Below are positions 15,456 to 24,794 of a stretch of DNA of 64,000 nt, one piece after another. Positions within the stretch are counted from its first letter, which is position 1. Each line of letters begins with the position of its first letter. Location: NCBI RefSeq assembly GCF_036345995.1, contig NZ_CP107796.1:4712001-4776000 (forward strand). The letters are read 5' to 3'. Position numbers and translations under genes: made by a program. The notes below the pieces were generated by a model. It did not search any database, had not been told where the DNA came from, and was given only the letters and a program-made list of their open reading frames with translations. This DNA is from Streptomyces sp. NBC_00557 (lineage in GTDB: Bacteria; Actinomycetota; Actinomycetes; Streptomycetales; Streptomycetaceae).

Positions 15456-16754
15456 TCAGTCCACCGTCATCGGCACGCGGTGATGGACGCCACGTGCGAC
15501 GGTGCGGTTCTGCGGCCTCGGGGCCAGCCGCGACCGCAGCGCCAGCAGGGTCGCCAGGGCGAGCAGCGTGCCGGCCATCGGCACCAGGAAGCCCGCGCCG
15601 CCCCACAGCCGGTCCTCCAGCTGACCGGCGACGGTGACGGCGGCCGCCTGGCCGAGGGCGACCGCGCCGGTCAGCCAGGTGAAGGCCTCCGTGCGGGCAC
15701 CGGCCGGGACCAGGGCCTCGACCAGGGTGTAGCCGGTGATCAGCGCCGGCGCGATGCACATGCCGACGAGCAGGCCGAGCCCGGCGAGCAGCAGCACCGA
15801 GTGCGCCGTCCACAGGGCGGACGCGACGACGGCGAGCGCCGTGTAGCCGACGGCCAGGCGGCGCTGCGGAGCGGCCTTCCAGGCGATGGCGCCGCAGGCG
15901 ATGCCGGAGAGCATGTTGCCGGCGGCGAAGACGCCGTACAGGACGCCGTTCAGGCCGGGCTCGCCGATCGACTCGGTGAACGCCGCCAGGGAGACCTGCA
16001 TCCCGCCGAAGACGGACCCGATGCCGAGGAAGGTCACGATCAGCACGCGCACGCCCGGCACGCGCAGGGCGGAGGCGTGCTGCACGCGCGCGTGCCCGCC
16101 GTCCCGCCGCACCGGCGGCTGCGTGCCCTTCTGGGCGGCGAACAGCAGCCCGCCGACGAGGGTCAGCGCGCCCTCCGTGACCAGGCCGGCCGCCGGTGTC
16201 ACGGCGGTGCACAGCGCGGTCGCGAGCAGCGGTCCGACCACGAAGGTCAGCTCGTCGGTGACCGACTCGAACGCCGCCGCCGTGGCCATCAGCGGCGATC
16301 CCTGCAGCTTCACGCCCCAGCGGGCGCGGACCATGGGGCCGACCTGGGGGACCGAGGCGCCGGTGGGCACGGCCGCCACGAACAGCGCCCACAGAGGGGC
16401 GTGGGCCAGCGCGAGCGCCGTCAGCGACAGGCCCGCCAGGGTGTGCACGAGCACGCCGGGGATCAGCACGGCGCGCTGGCCGTGGCGGTCGGCGAGGCGG
16501 CCGCTGTACGGCGCGAACAGCGCCATGGAGACACCGGTGACGGCGGCGGTGGCGCCCGCGGCGCCGTACGAGCCGGTGGTGTGCTGGACGAGCAGCACGA
16601 TGGAGAGGGTGAGCATCGCGAACGGCTGGCGTGCCGCGAAGCCGGGGAGCAGGAAGGTCCAGGCGCCGCGGGTGCGCAGCAGCGGCCCGTATCCCGGGCG
16701 GGACGGAGCCGGCGAGGTCTTCTCCGGTGCGGTGGTGGTGACCGTGGATCCCAC
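15456..16754 (-). CDS. MFS transporter, 12-helix type
   Basis: A 432-residue major facilitator. TM1 follows residue 40, the motif-A-like loop is Y-S-G-R-L-A-D-R-H-G-Q-R near residue 90, and about twelve hydrophobic helices follow. Helices 5-6 contain V-P-T-G-A-S-V-P-Q-V-G-P-M-V-R-A-R-W, as in Streptomyces exporters of the YbfB/sugar-efflux-like group. Substrate unknown. It is upstream of the FmdB-like gene on the same strand but 67 bp away and across the CIRCE element, so probably a separate unit. The 288 bp between this start and the antiporter stop hold only a small hairpin (CTCTGC/GCAGAG near 16895-16911). Confidence 0.85.
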   Translation of the reverse strand: MGSTVTTTAPEKTSPAPSRPGYGPLLRTRGAWTFLLPGFAARQPFAMLTLSIVLLVQHTTGSYGAAGATAAVTGVSMALFAPYSGRLADRHGQRAVLIPGVLVHTLAGLSLTALALAHAPLWALFVAAVPTGASVPQVGPMVRARWGVKLQGSPLMATAAAFESVTDELTFVVGPLLATALCTAVTPAAGLVTEGALTLVGGLLFAAQKGTQPPVRRDGGHARVQHASALRVPGVRVLIVTFLGIGSVFGGMQVSLAAFTESIGEPGLNGVLYGVFAAGNMLSGIACGAIAWKAAPQRRLAVGYTALAVVASALWTAHSVLLLAGLGLLVGMCIAPALITGYTLVEALVPAGARTEAFTWLTGAVALGQAAAVTVAGQLEDRLWGGAGFLVPMAGTLLALATLLALRSRLAPRPQNRTVARGVHHRVPMTVD

Positions 16755-17042
16755 GGCCCGTGCCTTTCTGCCGCCTGGTAGCGCGCGGGCCGTGTGTGGG
16801 GCCGGGCGCCGAGAGCTGTCCTCTTGCGCGGACTGCGGTAGATACCGGCGCCCACTGCGGGTGGGGGCGACCCGGCCGCCATACGGTCGCGCCAGCTCTG
16901 CGTCAGGCAGAGTTGGTTCGATCAGGGTGCGGCTTCATCGTACAGGGATCAACTGCTGTCACGGCTGTGAAAACGAGCATCGCGCGCGTGGCCGCCTGGC
17001 AATCCACGGGCGAGCGCACCGGTGCCGTCCGCACCGGTGCCG

Positions 17043-18548
17043 TCAGCGCCCGCTTCCCGTGCCGTTCGTGCCGAGCCAGCCCGCCAGCTTGCCGCCGTGG
17101 GCGACCGCGCGCAGGCGCCGTTCCGCCGCGTCGCGGACCGGGTCGGTGGCGACGACGAGCAGTTCGTCGCCCCGGCGCAGCACGGTCGAGGGCAGCGGAA
17201 CGAACGATTTCCCTTCGCGTACGACGAGGGTGACGGCGGCCCCGGACGGCAGGCGCAGCTCGCTCACCTCCACGCCGTGCATCCGGGAGCCCTCGGGGAT
17301 CGCCACGGACAGCAGGTGGCCGCGCAGCCGCTCCAGGGGCGCCGACTCGATGCCGAGGTCGGCTGCCTCGCCCGTCTCGCCCAGCCGCAGGGTGCGCGCC
17401 AGCCAGGGCAGGGTCGGTCCCTGCACGAGGGTGTAGACGACGACCAGTACGAAGACGATGTTGAAGATGCGGCGGCTGCCGGGAACGCCGTTCACCATCG
17501 GGATGGTGGCCAGGATGATGGGCACCGCGCCGCGCAGCCCCGCCCAGGACATCAGCGTCTGCTCCGGCCACGGCACCCGGAACGGCGCCAGGCTGAGGAC
17601 CACGCTCAGCGGGCGGGCCACCATGGTCAGGACCAGGCCGATGACCAGGGCGGGCCAGACGTCGTCGCCGAGATCGTGCGGGGTGACCAGCAGGCCGAGC
17701 AGGACGAACATGCCGATCTGGGCGATCCAGCCGAGCCCCTCGGCGAAACCGCGGGTGGCCGGCCAGTGCGGGAGCCTGGCGTTGCCGAGCATCATCGAGG
17801 CCAGGTAGACGGCCAGGAAGCCGCTGCCGTGCCCCAGCGCGCCGGCGGCGTACGCGGTGACGGCGATCGCCATCACGGCGATGGGATACAGGCCGGACGC
17901 GGGCAGGGCCACGTGCTTGAGGCCCCAGGAGCCGAACCAGCCCACCGCGAGCCCCACGGCGGCGCCGATGGCGAGTTCCAGGACGATCTCGCCGAGCAGG
18001 ACGTACCAGTGCTCGACCGGCCCGGCCGTGGAGAACGCGACGACCAGGATGACCACCGGGGCGTCGTTGAAGCCGGACTCCGCCTCCAGCGTGCCCGTCA
18101 CGCGCGCGGGGAGCGGAATGCGCCGCAGGACGGAGAACACCGCCGCCGCGTCCGTCGACGACACCACCGCGCCGATGATGAGCGCCTGCCGCCACCCCAG
18201 CCCGACCAGGTAGTGCGCGCCCGCTGCGGTGACGCCCACGCTGACGGCGACTCCGAGGGTCGCGAGGACGGAGGCGGACGACAGGACCGGCCTGATCTCC
18301 TTCCACTTCGTGCCGAGACCACCCTCGGCGAGGATCACGACCAGGGCCGCGTACCCCATGACCTGGGTCAGCGCGGCGCTGTTGAAGTGGATGTGGCCGA
18401 CGCCGTCCTGGCCCATGACGATGCCGATGGCCAGGTAGACGAGCAGGCTGGGGAGCCCGCTGCGGGAGGAGATGCGCACGGCCGCGACGGCGACGAGCAG
18501 GACCACGGAGCAGACGAGCAGGAGCTGGTTGAGGTGGTGGACGGTCAG
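17043..18548 (-). CDS. Cation/proton antiporter with TrkA-C domain (NhaP2/CvrA type)
   Basis: A protein of about 501 residues exchanging K+ or Na+ for protons. About twelve helices of a CPA1-type exchanger (residues 5-385) include GAVVSSTDAAAVFSVLRR, with the Asp of the ion site. A cytoplasmic TrkA_C/RCK-C domain follows (about 415-485). The start is unusual. The strongest site is a CTG at 18548 (L-T-V-H-H-L-N-Q), 6 nt after AGGAAGGGAG, while the nearest upstream ATG (18593) has no ribosome site and would add a hydrophilic 15-residue leader. It is divergent from the acylase gene. Confidence 0.88.
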   Translation of the reverse strand: MTVHHLNQLLLVCSVVLLVAVAAVRISSRSGLPSLLVYLAIGIVMGQDGVGHIHFNSAALTQVMGYAALVVILAEGGLGTKWKEIRPVLSSASVLATLGVAVSVGVTAAGAHYLVGLGWRQALIIGAVVSSTDAAAVFSVLRRIPLPARVTGTLEAESGFNDAPVVILVVAFSTAGPVEHWYVLLGEIVLELAIGAAVGLAVGWFGSWGLKHVALPASGLYPIAVMAIAVTAYAAGALGHGSGFLAVYLASMMLGNARLPHWPATRGFAEGLGWIAQIGMFVLLGLLVTPHDLGDDVWPALVIGLVLTMVARPLSVVLSLAPFRVPWPEQTLMSWAGLRGAVPIILATIPMVNGVPGSRRIFNIVFVLVVVYTLVQGPTLPWLARTLRLGETGEAADLGIESAPLERLRGHLLSVAIPEGSRMHGVEVSELRLPSGAAVTLVVREGKSFVPLPSTVLRRGDELLVVATDPVRDAAERRLRAVAHGGKLAGWLGTNGTGSGR

Positions 18549-18816
18549 CGGCGACTCCCTTCCTCGGCTCGCGCACCGGGGGCGCGAGCTCATGTGCACA
18601 AGACCCGAGGCTGCGGCGCACCGCACCCAAGTACTTCGTTACCTTACCTAACTCTTGACGCTTTCTTGACGCTCGGCGAGGCAAGATCGAACGCCCGTGC
18701 GCGCCGGTTCCCGACTCCGCGTCAAGCGGCACAGGGCCCTGCGCCTATGGTTGCTCCAGCGCTCATTCAAAGTCACAGCCCGACCTGCCGCTCGCGTTAG
18801 GACAGCAAGGACAGCG

Positions 18817-21651
18817 ATGCCCCCCAACACCACCGCCACAACGGGAGACACCGCCACCGCCGGTGCCGCGCCCGCCAAGTCCGGCAGGAAGAAGGGGCGC
18901 AAAGCCCGACTGATCGTGCTGGTGCTGGTCCTGGCCGTCGTCGCCGGCATCGCCTTCGGCGGTTACTGGTCGGTCAGCACCGTCCGTGCCTCCTTCCCGC
19001 AGACCAAGGGGATGATCACGCTCCCCGGCCTGTCGGGGCCGGTCGACGTCAAGCGGGACGGCAACGGCATCCCGCAGATCTACGCGTCCTCCGACGCGGA
19101 CCTGTTCATGGCGCAGGGCTACGTCCAGGCGCAGGACCGGTTCTGGGAGATGGACGTGCGCCGGCACATGACCTCCGGGCGCCTGTCGGAGATGTTCGGC
19201 AAGGGCCAGGTCAAGAACGACGAGTTCCTGCGCACCCTCGGCTGGGACCGGATCGCGAAGCAGGAGTACGACACCAAGCTGTCGGCCTCCGCCAAGAAGT
19301 ACCTCCAGGCGTACGCCAAGGGTGTCAACGCCTACCTGAAGGGCAAGGACGGCAAGGACATCTCCCTGGAGTACGCCGCCCTGGGCTTCACCAACGACTA
19401 CAAGCCGCAGCCGTGGACCCCGGTCGACTCCCTGGCCTGGCTGAAGGCGATGGCCTGGGACCTGCGCGGCAACATGCAGGACGAGATCGACCGCGCCCTG
19501 ATGACCAGCCGCCTCGGCCCGCAGCAGATCGCCGACCTGTACCCGGAGTACCCGTACAGCCGCCACAAGCCGATCGTGCAGGAAGGCCAGTACAACGCGC
19601 TGACCAGGTCCTTCGAGCAGGGCGGCGCCACCGGCACCGCCAGCACGACGGGCACGGCGGGGACGACGGGCACGGCCGGCGGCGCCACGGGCGCCTCCGG
19701 GACCGCGACGGGCACGACCGGCTCCTCCGCCTCCGGCACGACCGGATCGTCGCTCACGAGCCAGCTGGCGGGCCTCCACGACGTCCTGGACGGCCTCCCC
19801 ACCGCCGTCGGCGTGAACGGCCAGGGCATCGGCTCCAACTCCTGGGTGGTGGCCGGGAAGTACACCATCACCGGCAAGCCGCTGCTCGCCAACGACCCGC
19901 ACCTGGAGGCGTCCCTGCCGGGCGTCTGGTACCAGATGGGCCTGCACTGCCGCACCGTCTCCAGCACCTGCCAGTACGACGTGAGCGGCTACACCTTCGC
20001 CGGCATGCCCGGCGTGATCATCGGCCACAACGCGAACATCGCCTGGGGCATGACGAACTCCGGCGTCGACGTCACCGACCTCTACCTGGAGAAGGTGACC
20101 GCGAACGGCTACCTGTACGACGGCAAGGTCCGGCCCTTCAGGACCCGCGAGGAGACCATCAAGGTCGCCGGCGGCTCCGCCAAGAAGATCGTCGTGCGGC
20201 AGACCCAGGACGGGATGCCCCTGCTGTCCGACCGTGACGACGAACTCGTCCAGGTCGGCAAGCGGGCCACCGTCAACGCCGCGGCCCCCGACCGCGGCGA
20301 CGGCTACGGCATCGCGCTGCGGTGGACCGCGCTCGACCCGGGCACCTCCATGGACGCCGTCTTCGCCCTCGACAAGGCGGCGGACTGGCACGACTTCCGC
20401 CAGGCGGCCGCCCTGTTCGACGTGCCCTCGCAGAACCTGGTCTACGCCGACACCGAGAACCACATCGGCTACACCCTGCCCGGGAAGATCCCGACCCGCT
20501 CCTCGGCGGACGACGGCTCCATCCCGGCGCCGGGCTGGGACTCCAAGTACCGCTGGACCGGCTTCGTCAAGCAGGACGAGCTGCCCTACGAGTACAACCC
20601 CAAGCGCGGCTACATCGTCACCGCCAACCAGGCCGTGGTCGACAAAAACACGTACCCGTACACCCTCACCACCGACTGGGGGTACGGCACCCGCAGCCAG
20701 CGCATCACCGACCTGATCGAGTCCAAGATCAAGGACGGCGGCAAGATCTCGACCGACGACATGCGGCAGATGCAGCTGGACAACAGCAGCGAGATCGCCA
20801 GGCTCCTGGTGCCGAAGCTGCTGAAGATCAACCTTGACGACAAGGACGTGCGCGACGCGCAGAAGCTGCTGGAGGGCTGGGACTACACCCAGGAGTCCGA
20901 CTCCGCGGCGGCCGCCTACTTCAACGCGGTCTGGCGCAACATCCTCAAGCTCGCGTTCGGCAACAAGCTCCCCAAGGAGCTGCGCGTCAAGGGACAGTGC
21001 CTGTGGGTCGACAAGATCGACAGCACCGGCCCGGTCGACGACGACGCCAAGGTGCGCGAGTGCGGCCGGCGCGACGCCGACCAGGCGCAGCCGGACGGCG
21101 GCGACCGCTGGTTCGAGGTCGTGCGCAACCTCATGGACAAGCCGGACAGCGACTGGTGGAAGACTCCCCGGTCGGGCACCCGCCCCGCGGCGAACAACAT
21201 GGACCAGCTCTTCGAGCGCGCCATGATCGACGCCCGCTGGGAGCTGACCGCCAAGCTCGGCAAGGACATCGACACCTGGAGCTGGGGCCGGCTGCACCGC
21301 CTGTTCCTGAAGAACCAGACGCTCGGCACCGACGGCCCCAAGGCGCTGCAGTACATCCTCAACCGCGGCCCCTGGAAGCTCAGCGGCGGCGAGGCCACGG
21401 TCAACGCGACCGGCTGGAACGCCGCCGGCGGCTACAACGTCGTGTGGGTGCCGTCCATGCGGATGGTCGTCAACCTCGCCGACCTCGACAAGTCCAAGTG
21501 GATCAACCTGACCGGCGCCTCCGGGCACGCGTTCAGCGCGCACTACACGGACCAGACCAGCCTGTGGGCCAAGGGCGAGCTGCTGCCCTGGTCGTTCACG
21601 GCCAAGGCGGTCGACGGCAGCACCAGCGACACCCTCGTCCTCAAGCCGTGA
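18817..21651 (+). CDS. Penicillin acylase family hydrolase, membrane-anchored
   Basis: A 944-residue N-terminal-nucleophile hydrolase of the S45 penicillin/acyl-homoserine-lactone acylase family. A basic stretch (K-S-G-R-K-K-G-R-K-A-R) and hydrophobic anchor (LIVLVLVLAVVAGIAFGGYW, about 32-51) place it outside the membrane. The alpha part contains F-M-A-Q-G-Y-V-Q-A-Q-D-R-F-W-E-M-D. Self-cleavage should expose nucleophile Ser340 in GIGSNSW, starting the beta chain, followed by NDPHLEASLPGVWYQMGLHC. Just before it lies a 45-residue Gly/Thr/Ala/Ser spacer (269-313) that is probably removed. The true substrate is unknown; quorum-signal or antibiotic deacylation are possible. Confidence 0.92.
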   Translation: MPPNTTATTGDTATAGAAPAKSGRKKGRKARLIVLVLVLAVVAGIAFGGYWSVSTVRASFPQTKGMITLPGLSGPVDVKRDGNGIPQIYASSDADLFMAQGYVQAQDRFWEMDVRRHMTSGRLSEMFGKGQVKNDEFLRTLGWDRIAKQEYDTKLSASAKKYLQAYAKGVNAYLKGKDGKDISLEYAALGFTNDYKPQPWTPVDSLAWLKAMAWDLRGNMQDEIDRALMTSRLGPQQIADLYPEYPYSRHKPIVQEGQYNALTRSFEQGGATGTASTTGTAGTTGTAGGATGASGTATGTTGSSASGTTGSSLTSQLAGLHDVLDGLPTAVGVNGQGIGSNSWVVAGKYTITGKPLLANDPHLEASLPGVWYQMGLHCRTVSSTCQYDVSGYTFAGMPGVIIGHNANIAWGMTNSGVDVTDLYLEKVTANGYLYDGKVRPFRTREETIKVAGGSAKKIVVRQTQDGMPLLSDRDDELVQVGKRATVNAAAPDRGDGYGIALRWTALDPGTSMDAVFALDKAADWHDFRQAAALFDVPSQNLVYADTENHIGYTLPGKIPTRSSADDGSIPAPGWDSKYRWTGFVKQDELPYEYNPKRGYIVTANQAVVDKNTYPYTLTTDWGYGTRSQRITDLIESKIKDGGKISTDDMRQMQLDNSSEIARLLVPKLLKINLDDKDVRDAQKLLEGWDYTQESDSAAAAYFNAVWRNILKLAFGNKLPKELRVKGQCLWVDKIDSTGPVDDDAKVRECGRRDADQAQPDGGDRWFEVVRNLMDKPDSDWWKTPRSGTRPAANNMDQLFERAMIDARWELTAKLGKDIDTWSWGRLHRLFLKNQTLGTDGPKALQYILNRGPWKLSGGEATVNATGWNAAGGYNVVWVPSMRMVVNLADLDKSKWINLTGASGHAFSAHYTDQTSLWAKGELLPWSFTAKAVDGSTSDTLVLKP

Positions 21652-21670
21652 CCGGCTGACGGAACGCACA

Positions 21671-21703
21671 ACGGCCCTCCACGCGCGCGTGGAGGGCCGT
21701 TTT
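21671..21703. terminator. Bidirectional terminator
   Basis: A perfect 30-bp palindrome, ACGGCCCTCCACGCG with its reverse complement, spans 21671-21700 and is followed by TTT. It lies between the convergent acylase gene (stop 21651) and the cyclo-ligase gene (stop 21718) and can serve both. Confidence 0.9.
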
Positions 21704-21717
21704 CGTCGCAGGGGCCG

Positions 21718-22338
21718 TCAGGCGTCCGGGAAGCGGCGCACACCGGAAGGGGTCACCACGGCGTGCACGGGCTTGTCGTGCGCCTCCGCCGGGACGTGCG
21801 CGACGACTTCCGTGTCGTACAGCAGGACCACGAGCCGGGGACGGGCGCCCGCGCGCTCCAGCCGGGCGAGCACGCGGTCGTACGACCCTCCGCCCCGCCC
21901 CAGCCGCATCCCGCGCGCGTCGACCGCGAGTCCGGGCAGCAGGACGACGTCCGCGGCCGTCACGGCGTCCGGGCCGAGCCGCGCGCCGGAGGGTTCCAGG
22001 AGCGCCATCTTCCCGCCGTGCCGGATCCGGGCGAGGGAGTCCGGGCCGGTGTACTCGCCCCAGTCGAGGTCGTTGTCGGGCAGGAGCGCGGGCAGCAGCA
22101 CCCGTGCGCCCCGCGCGCGCAGCGCGTCCAGCAGGGCGGGGGTGCCGGGCTCGGTCCCCACGGAGACGTACGCCGCCACGGTTCGCGCCCGCGCCAGCTC
22201 GGGCAGCTCCAGGGCGCGTTCGGCCAGGGCGCGGGCCGTCGCGGCGACGTCATCGTCCGTCAACCTGTTCCTCACCGAGAGGAACGCGCGCCGCAACGTT
22301 CGCTTGTCAGGCTCGCTCGTGCGTCCGTCGTGTGCCAC
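21718..22338 (-). CDS. 5-formyltetrahydrofolate cyclo-ligase
   Basis: A 206-residue enzyme that uses ATP to convert 5-formyl-THF to 5,10-methenyl-THF. It shows the basic N-terminal motif S-E-P-D-K-R-T-L-R-R, then A-A-Y-V-S-V-G-T-E-P-G-T, and the nucleotide loop R-L-G-R-G-G-G-S-Y-D-R-V-L-A near residue 155, which is the family signature. Start is uncertain between GTG 22338 and GTG 22353; AAGAAGG abuts the latter too closely. It is divergent from galU with a 94-bp gap. Confidence 0.93.
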   Translation of the reverse strand: MAHDGRTSEPDKRTLRRAFLSVRNRLTDDDVAATARALAERALELPELARARTVAAYVSVGTEPGTPALLDALRARGARVLLPALLPDNDLDWGEYTGPDSLARIRHGGKMALLEPSGARLGPDAVTAADVVLLPGLAVDARGMRLGRGGGSYDRVLARLERAGARPRLVVLLYDTEVVAHVPAEAHDKPVHAVVTPSGVRRFPDA

Positions 22339-22432
22339 GTGTCGTTCTCGCACCCTTCTTGAATGCCGTCATAAAGGGTCAACCAAGGGGAGCCACAGAT
22401 TCCGCACAAAGGCACCCGATAAGGTTGCGGGC

Positions 22433-23344
22433 ATGACTCAGTCGCACCCCAGGATCAGCAAGGCTGTCATTCCCGCGGCCGGCCTCGGCACCCGGTTCCT
22501 GCCGGCCACCAAGGCCACTCCCAAGGAGATGCTGCCGGTCGTCGACAAGCCCGCGATCCAGTACGTGGTCGAGGAGGCCGTTTCGGCGGGGCTCGACGAT
22601 GTTCTCATGGTCACCGGACGCAACAAGCGTCCCCTCGAGGACCACTTCGACCGCAACTACGAGCTGGAGTCGGCCCTGGAGAAGAAGGGCGACGCCGAAC
22701 GGCTCGCGAAGGTGCAGGAGTCCAGCGACCTGGCGACCATGCACTACGTCCGCCAGGGCGACCCCAAGGGCCTCGGCCACGCGGTGCTGTGCGCCGCCCC
22801 GCACGTCGGCCACGAGCCCTTCGCGGTGCTCCTGGGCGACGACCTGATCGACCCGCGCGACCCGCTGCTCCAGCGCATGATCGAGGTCCAGGAGAACCAC
22901 GGCGGCAGCGTGATCGCCCTCATGGAGGTCGCGCCCGAGCAGATCCACCTCTACGGCTGCGCGGCCGTGGAGGCGACCGCCGACGGCGACGTGGTGCGGG
23001 TGACCGGGCTGGTCGAGAAGCCGGACCCGGCGGACGCCCCGTCGAACTACGCGATCATCGGCCGGTACGTCCTCGACCCGCACATCTTCGGCATACTCCG
23101 CAAGACCGAACCCGGCCGCGGCGGGGAGATCCAGCTCACCGACGCCCTGCAGCAGCTCGCGTCGGACGAGAAGGTCGGCGGGCCGGTGCACGGCGTCGTC
23201 TTCAAGGGCCGCCGCTACGACACCGGCGACCGCGGCGACTATCTGCGTGCCATTGTCAGACTCGCGTGCGAACGTGAAGACCTGGGCCCGGACTTCCGGA
23301 CCTGGCTTCGCCGTTACGTAGCCGAGGAGATGCAGCAACGTTGA
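22433..23344 (+). CDS. galU: UTP-glucose-1-phosphate uridylyltransferase
   Basis: A 303-residue nucleotidyltransferase making UDP-glucose for cell-wall and surface sugars. It has the signature A-A-G-L-G-T-R-F-L-P-A-T-K-A-T-P-K-E-M-L at residues 14-33, V-D-K-P-A-I-Q-Y-V-V-E-E-A next, L-L-G-D-D-L-I near 135, and K-G-R-R-Y-D-T-G-D-R-G-D-Y near the end. The start follows GGGGAG and is fixed by homology. The stop overlaps the TTG start of glp, so the two are translationally coupled, as in corynebacteria. Confidence 0.96.
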   Translation: MTQSHPRISKAVIPAAGLGTRFLPATKATPKEMLPVVDKPAIQYVVEEAVSAGLDDVLMVTGRNKRPLEDHFDRNYELESALEKKGDAERLAKVQESSDLATMHYVRQGDPKGLGHAVLCAAPHVGHEPFAVLLGDDLIDPRDPLLQRMIEVQENHGGSVIALMEVAPEQIHLYGCAAVEATADGDVVRVTGLVEKPDPADAPSNYAIIGRYVLDPHIFGILRKTEPGRGGEIQLTDALQQLASDEKVGGPVHGVVFKGRRYDTGDRGDYLRAIVRLACEREDLGPDFRTWLRRYVAEEMQQR

Positions 23345-24663
23345 GCACCGCCGCGATCCGCCCCGCCGGCCCGGACCACCTGTGGTCGGTGGACGAGCAC
23401 CTGGAGGACGTCCTCTCCACCGTCCGCCCCCTGGAACCCATCGAGCTGCACCTGCTCGACGCCCAGGGCTGCGTCCTGGTCGACGACGTCACGGTGCCGG
23501 TGTCCCTGCCGCCGTTCGACAACAGCTCCATGGACGGGTACGCGGTGCGGGTCGCGGACGTGGCGGGCTCCAGTGAGGAGTTCCCGGCCGCCCTGGAGGT
23601 CGTCGGCGACGTCGCGGCGGGCGCGGCCGACCCGGTCCGGGTCGGTCCCGGCCAGGCCGCCCGCATCATGACCGGCGCCCCGCTGCCGCCCGGTGCCGAG
23701 GCCGTCGTCCCGGTGGAGTGGACCGACGGCGGACTCGGCGGGGGCCCGGTGAGCGGCATGCGGGCGCGCAGCCTGGCGCCCGAGGGCGCCCAGGGGCAGG
23801 TGCACGTGCACCGCCCCGTCGACCCGCGCGCGCACGTGCGGGCCGCGGGCAGCGACGTGCAGGCCGGCGACCGCGCCCTGGAGGCCGGGACGATCCTCGG
23901 CCCCTCGCAGATCGCACTGCTCGCCGCGATCGGCCGCGGCACGGTACGCGTGCGCCCGCGCCCGCGCGTGGTCGTCCTGTCCACCGGCAGCGAACTCGTC
24001 CAGCCCGGCGAGGAACTGGGCCGCGGCCAGATCTACGACTCCAACAGCTTCGCCCTCACCGCCGCCGCGCGGGACGCGGGCGCCATCGCCTACCGGGTCG
24101 GCGCCGTCGCCGACGACGCCGAGACCCTCCGCTCCACCATCGAGGACCAGCTCGTCCGCGCCGACCTGCTGGTGACCACCGGAGGAGTCAGCGTCGGGGC
24201 GTACGACGTCGTCAAGGAGGCGCTGTCGCACGCCGGCGACGAGGACGAGGCGGGCGGCGGAGTGGAGTTCCGCAAGCTCGCCATGCAGCCCGGAAGGCCC
24301 CAGGGCTTCGGCACCATCGGCCCCGACCACACGCCGCTGCTGGCCCTGCCGGGCAACCCCGTGTCTTCGTACGTCTCCTTCGAGCTGTTCGTCCGCCCCG
24401 CCATCCGCACCCTGATGGGCCTGCCGGACGTGCACCGGCCCCGCACCCGGGCCACCCTGAGAGCCGGCGAGGCGCTGCGCTCCCCCAAGGGGCGCCGGCA
24501 GTTCCTGCGCGGCGCGTACCGCGACGGCGAGGTGACCCCCGTCGGCGGCGCCGGCTCGCACCTGATCGCGGCGCTGGCGCACGCCGACGCGCTGATCGTC
24601 GTCCCCGAGGACGTGGAGTCCGTCGAGCCCGGCGCCGAGGTGGAGGTCGTGCTGCTCGGCTGA
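23341..24663 (+). CDS. glp: Gephyrin-like molybdotransferase Glp (MoeA family)
   Basis: A 440-residue MoeA/gephyrin-like protein. The MoeA N-terminal part has F-D-N-S-S-M-D-G-Y-A-V-R near residue 60, the MPT-binding domain has LSTGSELVQPGEELGRGQIY and VTTGGVSVGAYDVV, and LPGNPVSSYVSFELFVRP opens the C-terminal domain. MoeA enzymes insert molybdate into molybdopterin. The context galU-glp-rimJ-glpR matches the corynebacterial locus in which Glp binds FtsZ and membrane receptor GlpR, so a division or polarity role is likely beside or instead of cofactor synthesis. It starts with TTG overlapping the galU stop. Confidence 0.9.
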   Translation: MSTAAIRPAGPDHLWSVDEHLEDVLSTVRPLEPIELHLLDAQGCVLVDDVTVPVSLPPFDNSSMDGYAVRVADVAGSSEEFPAALEVVGDVAAGAADPVRVGPGQAARIMTGAPLPPGAEAVVPVEWTDGGLGGGPVSGMRARSLAPEGAQGQVHVHRPVDPRAHVRAAGSDVQAGDRALEAGTILGPSQIALLAAIGRGTVRVRPRPRVVVLSTGSELVQPGEELGRGQIYDSNSFALTAAARDAGAIAYRVGAVADDAETLRSTIEDQLVRADLLVTTGGVSVGAYDVVKEALSHAGDEDEAGGGVEFRKLAMQPGRPQGFGTIGPDHTPLLALPGNPVSSYVSFELFVRPAIRTLMGLPDVHRPRTRATLRAGEALRSPKGRRQFLRGAYRDGEVTPVGGAGSHLIAALAHADALIVVPEDVESVEPGAEVEVVLLG

Positions 24664-24794
24664 GGCACGCGCGCGCAGGTGCCGCCGGGCCGGGGTCCTG
24701 GGCCGGTGCGCGCGTGGACAGGGCGGTAGCGTGTCGCGCACAACAGGCCCGCGCAGTTCAGTGCGCCGGGCCCGGACCGGGAGCGGCACACAGC

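Noticed and set aside
18763..21669. A 968-codon frame antisense to the acylase gene
   Set aside because: Same shadow effect; the plus strand has clear family motifs and the antisense product has none.
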